From Mesoplasma seiffertii ATCC 49495 (GTDB taxonomy: Bacteria; Bacillota_I; Bacilli_A; Mycoplasmatales; Mycoplasmataceae): a stretch of DNA of 39,934 nucleotides. The translations under genes were made by a program, and so were the position numbers. Shown here piece by piece: positions 32,934 through 39,934 of the stretch. Every line of letters starts with the position of its first letter. The stretch's first letter is position 1. The notes under the pieces are model-generated. The model was not told the origin of the DNA. It saw only the letters and a list, made by a program, of their open reading frames with translations, and ran no database searches. Location: contig NZ_JAED01000010.1 in NCBI RefSeq assembly GCF_000518725.1, forward strand, positions 1-39,934, written 5' to 3'.

Positions 32934-32944
32934 ATATCAAACAT

Positions 32945-32978
32945 AAAAAAATAACCTATCGATAAGACAGGTTATTTT
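32945..32978 (-). terminator. Terminator of the RNase J gene
   Basis: Stem AAAATAACCT/AGGTTATTTT around an 11-12-nt loop. On the minus strand it is followed by T's. Confidence 0.75.
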
Positions 32979-32996
32979 AGTTCGAATATTTAAAGT

Positions 32997-34787
32997 TTAT
33001 TTATCACTTGGCTTTTTGTTTAAGATAACCGGAATAATCAATGGATTACGACGTTTAGTTTTAAAAATGTATGGTGATAAAGATTGCTTAATTGCTTGCT
33101 TAATTGCTCCAAAAGTTGGTTTAGGAGAATTAAGAACTTCTAAGACAGCATTAGTAACAATGTTAATTGATTCTCCAATTACATTTCCTGAATCACGAAC
33201 ATAGAAGCTTCCACGAGAAATAATTTTAGGTTGACTCAATAATTTATTAGTTTGTGAATCAATTGACACCACAACAGAAATTAATCCATCACGACTTAAA
33301 ATATCACGTTCACGAATTACATTTGAAGCTTGACCAGTCATATCTTTTCCATCAACATAAATTGCATCAGCTTCAACACGTTTTTCAACTTTAGCTTTTC
33401 CGTTTAATAATTCTAAAACATCTCCGTTAGCCATAACAAATCCGTGACCTGGTTCTAAGTTAACTGATTCAGCTGTTTCAACATGTTTTTTCAACATTCT
33501 AAATTCTCCATGCATTGGCATAAAGTAATTTGGACGTAATAAGCTGAATAATAATTTTTGTTCTTCTTGACTGGCATGTCCTGAAGAGTGGATTTTGTTG
33601 TTTGTTGAGTTTTCAATAACAATTGCTCCAACACGAGTTAAACGATTAGTTAAACGCTCAACATCAGCACGGTTACCAGGAATTGGTGATGATGAAAAGA
33701 TCACAGTATCACCAGGTTTAATGTTTACTGATTGGTGTTTACCAGTAGCAATTCTTGATAAAGCTGCCATTGGTTCACCTTGAGAACCAGTAGTAATTAC
33801 CATGATTTGGTTATCAGGATATTTGTCAATATCATTTGGTTTGATAAATTCTTTTTCAGAAATTTTTAAGTGACCCATTTGACGAATAATTTTAATGATA
33901 CGTTCAATTGAACGGCCAAGAATCACAATTTTACGACCGTAACGGTTCGCAGTTTCAATAATATGTTGAATACGGTGAACGTTTGAAGCAAAAGTTGTAA
34001 TCATGATGCGACCTTTAGCTTTTAAAAATAGTTGATCAATATTTTCAATAATACCTTTTTCACTTGGAGTGTATCCTTCAACTTCAGCATTAGTTGAATC
34101 AGCCATTAAAAGTTCGATTCCTTTATCACCCATTGCTGCTAGTTTATTTAGTTCGGTATAGTGTCCCAATGGAGTTCAGTCAAATTTGTAATCCCCAGTT
34201 GAAAAAATGTTTCCGTTGGGAGTTTCTACTAAAATTCCAAAAGCATCAGGAATTGAATGGTTTAATGCAGCAAAACTAACGCGTAAGTTGCTTGATTTTC
34301 AAATATCATCAGCAACATATTCTTTAACAACTGTTTTACCAGTTAGTTTGTTTTCTTTTAAGCGATCACGAACCAAAGCAGAAGCTAGTTCTGGAGCATA
34401 AATTACGGGAATATCAACTTGTTTTAATAAGTAGTGAATTCCTCCAATATGGTCTTCATGACCGTGAGTAATAAATAATGCTTTAATTTTCTTTTGATTT
34501 TCGACTAAATAAGAATAATCCGGAATAACAGCATTAACTCCCAACATTGTTGCGTCAGGAAACTTAACTCCAGCATCAATAATAATAATTTCGTTATCAT
34601 ATTCAACAACGTAAGTGTTTTTTCCAATTTCTTCTAGTCCACCTAAAGCAAAAACTTTAGTTGGGATCTGTGTAGTTGCATATTGACGTTTAACCGCTTT
34701 CTGCTTAAATACAAAGGGTTTAATTTCTTCTTCAACCGGTTTAATTGGTGAAGGTTTAGTTTCAGTTGTTTTTAAATCTTTTTCCAT
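32997..34787 (-). CDS. rnj: Ribonuclease J
   Basis: 596 residues; metallo-beta-lactamase/beta-CASP RNase with 5'-3' exo- and endonuclease roles in mRNA decay and rRNA maturation. An N-terminal Lys/Pro/Glu-rich extension of about 40 residues precedes [17 protein letters not shown]. The metal motif HGHEDHIGG is at about 108-116. [30 protein letters not shown] and the beta-CASP motifs ([47 protein letters not shown]) follow, then the C-terminal domain. ATG 34785-34787. TGA codons are Trp. Paralogue J1 or J2 is undetermined. The MRNQS... gene downstream has its own promoter. Confidence 0.95.
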
Positions 34788-35190
34788 AATAAAATACCTT
34801 TCAATTTGATATAAAGTGCCCTGTTTTACATAAAAATCCTAATATTATATTTGATTTGTGTTAATTCAAATTAAGTTATTAATCATTTCTATTAATTGTC
34901 AGCAATTACCTTTTTTAGGCCTAAATATATTTTCTTAAATAATTTATACCATAAAAACTAACCATTTTTTGAGTTTTTTAAAACATTATGACTGAGAAAA
35001 GCAAAATTTTTAAAAAACAATTTTTGAAGTAAAAAAGCTTTTAAAAAATATTTTTAGTAAGATTGGAAATTTTTTTGAAAAAATCCTTTTAAAACCTATG
35101 TTTTGTGTTTGGAAAAAAAATAATTTGTTTGGAAAAAAATACTAACTACATTTGTAAATGACTTTATTACTTTTTGCAAAAAACTTTGGT
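34788..35190. other. AT-tract intergenic region upstream of the nrd operon
   Basis: About 400 bp with no ORF of note and many A and T tracts, likely curved DNA. A minus-strand TATAAT (34844-34849) is the likely -10 of the RNase J gene. A hairpin GGA...TCC with A/T arms lies near 35067-35088. Confidence 0.4.
35106..35145 (+). repeat. Two 20-bp direct repeats upstream of the nrd promoter
   Basis: TGTTTGGAAAAAAA occurs at 35106 and again at 35126, exactly 20 bp (about two helical turns) apart and about 50 bp upstream of the nrd -10. It could bind a regulator on one face of the DNA. Confidence 0.45.
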
Positions 35191-35196
35191 TATAAT
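35191..35196 (+). promoter_or_regulatory. -10 box of the nrdFIE leader
   Basis: TATAAT about 15 bp before the aptamer P1 helix, which would put the 5' end just ahead of the riboswitch. No convincing -35. Confidence 0.6.
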
Positions 35197-35210
35197 GATA
35201 AACAAATAGA

Positions 35211-35276
35211 AACTTATATAGTGTAGCAAAATGGGCTACAGACTCCACCCCTTGCCAAACGTAGGGACTATAGGTT
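35211..35276 (+). promoter_or_regulatory. Purine riboswitch aptamer, 2'-deoxyguanosine (dG-I) type
   Basis: A three-helix purine aptamer. P1 AACTTATA/TATAGGTT (35211-35218, 35269-35276). P2 TGTAGC/GCTACA (35222-35227, 35235-35240) with L2 AAAATGG. J2/3 GACTCCAC (35241-35248). P3 CCCT/AGGG (35249-35252, 35263-35266) with L3 containing GCCAAAC, whose CC can pair with the GG of L2. J3/1 has C at the ligand-pairing position 74 (35268), which means guanine-type ligands. Position 51 is C (35246) instead of U, the change linked to 2'-deoxyguanosine binding in Mesoplasma florum. Position 52 is A, as in guanine riboswitches, not the G of the M. florum aptamer. It heads nrdFIE, the known dG-I context. 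Confidence 0.88.
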
Positions 35277-35278
35277 AG

Positions 35279-35386
35279 AACTTTTGCATACACAAAATGG
35301 GTTTCTGTTGAAAAAAGAAAAAGTGTTAGATGAATGCAAAAGTTGAAAAAATTATATTCACAGTGATCTAATACTGTTTTACTTTT
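35279..35386 (+). terminator. Candidate riboswitch expression platform (attenuator)
   Basis: Two interleaved stems that would not form together as simple hairpins. A: AACTTTTGCAT/ATGCAAAAGTT (35279-35289, 35334-35344). B: AGTGTTAGAT/ATCTAATACT (35322-35331, 35366-35375) followed by GTTTTACTTTT, a terminator-like tail. A third long-range stem AAATAAG/CTTATTT with inner AGTCTT/AAGACT lies at 35401-35450. Which one responds to ligand is not evident from sequence. Confidence 0.5.
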
Positions 35387-35487
35387 AAAAATAGCAATCT
35401 AAATAAGCCAATAATAAATATTGTAGAAGTCTTTAAGACTGACCTTATTTAAAATTTGTCATATATATAAAAAGAGAGAGGTTTTTT

Positions 35488-36507
35488 ATGTCAAATAACA
35501 ATAAATATTACCAAGAATCGGTATCACCTTTAGAGTACGCTTTAAATGGTTTTCAAAACAAATTACGTTCAGTTAACTGAAACTTCATCAATGATGAAAA
35601 AGATTTGGAAGTTTGAACTCGTGTTACACAAAACTTTTGATTGCCAGAAAAAATCCCTGTTTCTAATGATTTAGTCTCATGAAAAACATTAACCCCAGAA
35701 TGACAACAGTTAGTTACTCGAACTTTTACTGGGCTGACGTTGTTAGACACTATTCAAGCAACTGTTGGAGATACAGCCCAAATTAATAATGCCTTAACAG
35801 ATCATGAGCAAGTTATTTATACTAACTTTGCCTTTATGGTAGGGGTTCACGCTCGTTCATATGGATCAATATTTTCAACTTTGTGTTCAAGTGACCAAAT
35901 TGAAGAAGCTCATGAATGAGTTATTGAGACTGAAAGTTTACAAGCCCGTGCCCGTGCATTGATCCCATATTACGTGGGCAATGATCCATTAAAATCTAAA
36001 GTGGCAGCGGCAATGATGCCAGGGTTCTTATTATATGGAGGATTTTACTTACCATTTTACTTATCAGCTCGTGGGAAAATGCCTAACACTTCTGATATTA
36101 TTCGTTTAATTTTACGAGATAAAGTTATTCATAATTATTACAGTGGTTATAAATATCAACGTAAAGTTGAAAAACTTTCTCCAGAAAAACAAGCAGAAAT
36201 GAAAACATTTGTTTTTGATCTTTTATATGAACTAATTGATTTGGAAAAAGCTTATTTGACTGAATTATATGCTGATTTTGGTCTAGCTGAAGATGCGATT
36301 AAGTTTAGTGTTTATAATGCTGGAAAGTTCTTACAAAATTTAGGGTATGATTCACCATTTACAGAAGAAGAAACTCGTATTGAACCAGAAATCTTTACTC
36401 AACTATCTGCTAGAGCTGATGAAAATCATGACTTTTTCTCAGGTAATGGATCTTCATATGTGATGGGACTATCTGAAGAAACTGAAGATGAAGATTGAGA
36501 GTTTTAG
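35488..36507 (+). CDS. nrdF: Ribonucleotide reductase radical subunit NrdF, metal-free VPK type (class Ie)
   Basis: 339 residues. It generates and holds the tyrosyl-type radical for NrdE. Of the usual metal ligands, Asp87 (TLLDTIQ), His121 and His215 remain. The three Glu ligands are replaced: Val118 (FMVGVHARSY, normally FMESVH), Pro178 (MMPGFLLYGG, normally LESFLFYSG) and Lys212 (RDKVIHNYY, normally RDESVHG). This VPK set defines the R2 group shown in Mesoplasma florum to use a metal-free DOPA radical. Tyr125 is at the position of the modified Tyr. The C-terminal acidic tail (EETEDEDWEF) should dock on NrdE. GAGAGAGG precedes ATG 35488. Trp is TGA throughout. nrdI follows after 3 bp. Confidence 0.93.
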
Positions 36508-36510
36508 CAA

Positions 36511-36984
36511 ATGCATAAAGATGTGATTAAAGTGACAACTGATCAAGTTGTTAAACCAACAGGACCAATTCATGTAGTGTATTTTTCATCGACTTCAAAT
36601 AATACTCATCGCTTTATTCAAAAATTGGGGGTTAATAACTCACGTATTCCTTATGAATTAAGTGAAGAAATTACTGTTAATAGTGATTATATTTTAATTA
36701 CACCAACTTACAGTGGTGGTGGTAATTTAACTGATGGGGCAGTCCCTAAACAAGTTATTAAATTTTTAAATAATAAACAAAATCGCGATTTTTGTCGTGG
36801 AGTAATTGCCTCAGGCAACACAAACTTTGGAGATACATTTGCTTTAGCAGGACCAATAATTTCTAAACGCTTAAATGTCCCATTGTTATACCAATTTGAA
36901 TTATTAGGAACAAATCATGACGTTGAAACAATCAATGAAATTATTAGAAATTTTTGAGGAGAAAATAATTATGAGCAAAAATAA
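36511..36984 (+). CDS. nrdI: Flavodoxin-like NrdI
   Basis: 157 residues. A flavodoxin fold with FMN phosphate loop YFSSTSNNTHRF, then TPTYSGGG and SGNTNFGDTFALAG typical of NrdI. In class Ib it supplies oxidant to NrdF. In the metal-free group NrdI is needed to convert the NrdF Tyr to the DOPA radical with oxygen. No clear ribosome site; ATG is 3 bp after nrdF, so translation is probably coupled. TGA 36955-36957 is Trp. It overlaps nrdE by 14 bp. Confidence 0.93.
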
Positions 36985-39136
36985 AATTTTAACTTTATCA
37001 GGAACAAATGAATCTGATGAGTACATTGCATTAAATGCAAAATCAAAACTGTTTAGTGTGGGGAAAGATAATTTTAAATTAGATTTAGACGCAGCACGAT
37101 CATATATGAAACATCATGTTGTTCCGAATACAAAAGTTTTTAAAGATATTAAAGAAAAAATTACATGATTAGTTGATAACAATTATTATGAAGCCGATTT
37201 AGTTAACAGCTATGATTTGAACGCGATTGCTGAGTTATATGCGAAAGCTTTGGCCTACAATCATGAATTTCCAAGTTTCATGGGAGCATTAAAGTTTTTT
37301 AACGCTTATGGACTAAAAACTTTTGATGGAAAACAATACTTAGAAGATTATGAATTACGAGTATTAATGTGTGCTTTATTTTTAGGAGATGGTGATCTTA
37401 AAAAGGCAACAAGTGTTTTAAATCAAATGATGTTAGGAAGATTTCAACCAGCAACGCCAACATTTTTAAATGCTGGAAAAAAACAACGTGGAGAATTTAT
37501 TTCTTGTTATTTATTACGAGTAGAAGATAATATTGAATCAATCGGAAGAGCAATTACCACATCGTTACAATTATCAAAACGTGGAGGGGGAGTTGCCTTA
37601 TGTTTAACAAATTTACGTGAGTTTTCAGCACCAATTAAACAAGTTCAAAATCAAGCGACAGGAGTTATTCCGGTAATGAAAATCTTAGAAGACTCGTTTT
37701 CTTATGCTAATCAATTAGGTCAACGTCAAGGAGCTGGAGCAGTTTATTTAAATGTCCACCACCCTGATATCATGAGCTTTTTAGATACTAAACGTGAAAA
37801 TGCTGACGAAAAAGTTCGTATTAAATCTCTTTCATTAGGAGTAGTTGTTCCCGACATTACTTTTGAACTAGCAAAAAACAATGAAGATATGGCACTATTT
37901 AGTCCTTATGATGTTGAGCGAGTTTATAAAAAAGCAATGAGTGATATTTCAATTACAGAGGAATACTACAATTTACTAAATAATCCCGAAATTAAGAAAA
38001 CCTTTATTAGTGCTCGTAAATTATTTCAAACAATTGCTGAACTACACTTTGAAAGTGGTTATCCATACTTATTGTTTGATGATACAGTTAACAATCGTAA
38101 TGCTCATGCAAATCAAGGACGAATTGTTATGAGTAATTTATGTAGTGAAATTGTTCAAGTAAGTACTCCAAGTGAGTTTAATGTTGATTTAACTTATAAA
38201 ACTGTCGGAGATGACATTTGTTGTAATTTAGGAAGTGTTAATATTGCCAAAATGATGGAAAGTGGCAATGAATTTTCCGAAGCGATCTTTAATTCAATTT
38301 GAGCCTTGAATCATGTTTCAAGAAATAGTGATCTTGCTTGTGCTCCATCTGTTGAACAAGGGAATCGTAAAAACCGTGCTGTGGGATTAGGAGCCATGAA
38401 CCTACATGGGTTCTTAGCAACCAATAAAATCTTTTATAACTCACCTGAAGCAATTGATTTTACTAACATCTTTTTCTATGTTATGGCCTATCATGCTTTT
38501 AAAGCTTCAAATGAATTAGTAAAAACTTTTGGAGCCTTTACTGATTTTGAAAAAACTCAGTTTGCTGATGGAACTTATTTTGAGAAATATACTAAATGTG
38601 AGCCAACAAAATGAACTCCAGAAACTTCTCGCATTCAAGAAATTTTTGCTCAATATAATATTGAAATTCCAACTCAAGCTGATTGAATTGCTTTAAGCAA
38701 AAAAATCCAACAAGAGGGAATTGCTAATTCACACTTAATGGCAGTAGCTCCAACAGGATCAATTAGTTATCTGTCATCATGTACTCCAAGTTTACAACCA
38801 GTAGTAGCTCCTGTTGAAGTCCGCAAAGAAGGAAAACTAGGAAGAGTTTATGTTCCAGCTTATAAAATTGATTTTGACAACATGGGCTATTATGCAATGG
38901 GTGCTTATGAAGTTGGACCTAATCCAATTATTGATATTGTTGCAGCTGCTCAACAACATGTTGATCAAGCAATTTCGCTAACTTTATTTATGACTGATCA
39001 GGCAACAACACGTGATTTAAATAAGGCTTATATTCGTGCTTTCAAAAGTGGCTGTGCCTCAATCTACTATGTTCGAGTACGTCAAGAAGTACTTGAGGAT
39101 AGTGAAAACTATGAATGTGATGCTTGTGTAATTTAA
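36971..39136 (+). CDS. nrdE: Ribonucleotide reductase catalytic subunit NrdE
   Basis: 721 residues; reduces ribonucleoside diphosphates. [64 protein letters not shown] and GSVNIAKM are conserved class Ib blocks. The C-terminal redox pair is in CDACVI (Cys716, Cys719). No N-terminal ATP cone is visible, as expected for class Ib. ATG 36971 follows GAGGAG inside nrdI. Five ORF pieces join through TGA = Trp. Reduced by a NrdH- or thioredoxin-like protein not present here. Confidence 0.96.
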
Positions 39137-39146
39137 ACTATTTGTT

Positions 39147-39197
39147 AAGTTGAAAACCCAAAATGTGGGTTTTCAACTTTTTTTTTTTTTTTTTTTT
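39147..39197 (+). terminator. Terminator after nrdE with a 20-T tract
   Basis: A 14-bp stem AAGTTGAAAACCCA/TGGGTTTTCAACTT (39147-39160, 39166-39179). A run of 20 T (39178-39197) starts in the last bases of the stem. The run is unusually long and abuts the next promoter. Confidence 0.9.
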
Positions 39198-39238
39198 GAC
39201 CTTTTTTATGAGACACATATATTTTTAATATGTAGGTC
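39196..39238 (+). promoter_or_regulatory. Lipoprotein promoter joined to the poly-T tract
   Basis: TTGACC (39196-39201), 16 bp, TATATT (39218-39223), 76 bp before the ATG. The first two bases of the -35 are the end of the T run. An inverted repeat ACATAT/ATATGT flanked by GACC/GGTC overlaps the -10 and could be an operator or leader hairpin. Confidence 0.55.
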
Positions 39239-39299
39239 ATTTTTTAAATAGTGAACTACAACATTTTTTAAAGTTTTAATTAAAGAAAGGAAGATTCAA

Positions 39300-39934
39300 A
39301 TGAAGAAATTATTAGGATTATTAGGTTCTGTTACATTAGTAGCAACGTCGGTTTCAACTGCGGCTGCTTGCTCTAATAAATTAAAAAAAGTCGATTTGAC
39401 AAACTATCTAGAACTTGTTTCAAAGGAAACTTATCAAAAACATTTATCAATTGAACAAGCGATTAAAAGTATTCAAGCAATTGAACAATTGCCAGCGGGA
39501 GTTTCGAAAGTAGACGTATCCAAAGCAAGCGATGATGAAATAAAACTTACTTTTACGACAGCAAAAGATTATGCAAAAGTTGATAGTTTAGTTGTGAAAT
39601 TTGTGCCGGCAAAAGTTACCAGAATAACTAGTTTTAACGACCAAGCTAAAAGCTTGGCTGAGTATAGTTTTAAAACTATTAAAGAAGCAAGAGATGCTAT
39701 TGCAACTTTAGCACCTCCTGAAGGAGTAAGTTCTTTTACAGCAACGATTATTGATAACAAAATTGTTGTAACTTTTAAAATGAAAGAGGGTTATTTACCA
39801 ATTTCTAATCAGGTTTTCCAATTCATTGCGATTCGAGATGTGGATACTTCAGCATTTAGAACAAAAGTTAACGAAATTGTTAATGGCCAATTTAAAACTG
39901 TTGGTGAAGCAATTACCAAGATTAACGCGTTAAG
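39300..39934 (+). CDS. Surface lipoprotein with tandem repeats (3' end outside window)
   Basis: 211 codons seen, open at the window edge. The signal peptide MKKLLGLLGSVTLVATS ends in a lipobox STAAAC, so Cys24 would be lipidated and the protein anchored outside the membrane. After it come about 70-residue repeats, each starting with a helix like SIEQAIKSIQ, FKTIKEARDAIA or FKTVGEAITKIN. At least two full units and the start of a third are seen. Paralogous lipoproteins with this start are common in Mesoplasma and Spiroplasma; function is unknown, probably surface binding. AAAGAAAGGA lies before ATG 39300. Confidence 0.88.
   Translation, partial: MKKLLGLLGSVTLVATSVSTAAACSNKLKKVDLTNYLELVSKETYQKHLSIEQAIKSIQAIEQLPAGVSKVDVSKASDDEIKLTFTTAKDYAKVDSLVVKFVPAKVTRITSFNDQAKSLAEYSFKTIKEARDAIATLAPPEGVSSFTATIIDNKIVVTFKMKEGYLPISNQVFQFIAIRDVDTSAFRTKVNEIVNGQFKTVGEAITKINAL

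Noticed and set aside
35205-35226. NrdR box near the nrd promoter (TATATAGTGT)
   Set aside because: Only the right half fits the palindromic consensus, and the bases belong to P1/P2 of the riboswitch.

Overview
The window is about 40 kb of AT-rich chromosome from a Mollicute that reads UGA as Trp (code 4). Nearly every real gene is interrupted by in-frame TGA under the standard code, and the window carries both tRNA-Trp(UCA) and tRNA-Trp(CCA). Two signs point to the Entomoplasmataceae/Spiroplasma group, close to Mesoplasma/Entomoplasma: a 2'-deoxyguanosine-type purine riboswitch in front of the ribonucleotide reductase operon, and an NrdF of the metal-free VPK type. Both are known from Mesoplasma florum. 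The species assignment is inference. All CDS coordinates assume TGA = Trp.

Layout. 1-540: 3' part of a collagen-like protein. 823-2437 (-): ABC-2 exporter (permease and ATPase). 2520-2758: two tRNA-Trp genes with a terminator-like hairpin between them. 2804-4249 (-): DEAD-box RNA helicase. 4667-8061: exported protein, ABC ATPase and ABC permease with overlapping genes. 8323-10020 (-): two tandem DegV proteins. 10105-13011: YtpR-like protein, nicotinate phosphoribosyltransferase, tyrS. 13012-13372: hairpin-rich gap between convergent genes. 13373-13996 (-): rpsD. 14347-23916: ezrA, thiI, dnaE, polA, mutM in close order. 24127-26317: dnaB and dnaI (helicase loading). 26400-28785: gap and pgk. 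28935-31881: membrane protein plus a KAP-like membrane P-loop NTPase. 31954-32901 (-): unknown polytopic membrane protein. 32997-34787 (-): RNase J. 35191-39136: riboswitch leader and nrdF-nrdI-nrdE. 39300-end: start of a repeat-containing lipoprotein.

How it works together. Most of the window is core information processing (DNA polymerases, replisome loading, repair, tRNA charging and thiolation, RNA decay) and lower glycolysis. The tyrS-rpsD-ezrA-thiI neighbourhood resembles that of Bacillus subtilis. The most notable system is the class Ib-derived reductase operon. Its leader holds a purine aptamer with the C51-type change linked to 2'-deoxyguanosine binding, and its NrdF has lost three of four carboxylate metal ligands (V118, P178, K212). 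Together these suggest feedback by a deoxynucleoside on a metal-independent reductase. Accessory candidates are the KAP-like NTPase locus (Trp codons richer in TGG than its neighbours), the exported-protein/ABC operon, the collagen-like gene and the terminal lipoprotein.

All family calls come from reading translations by eye. No database search was run.
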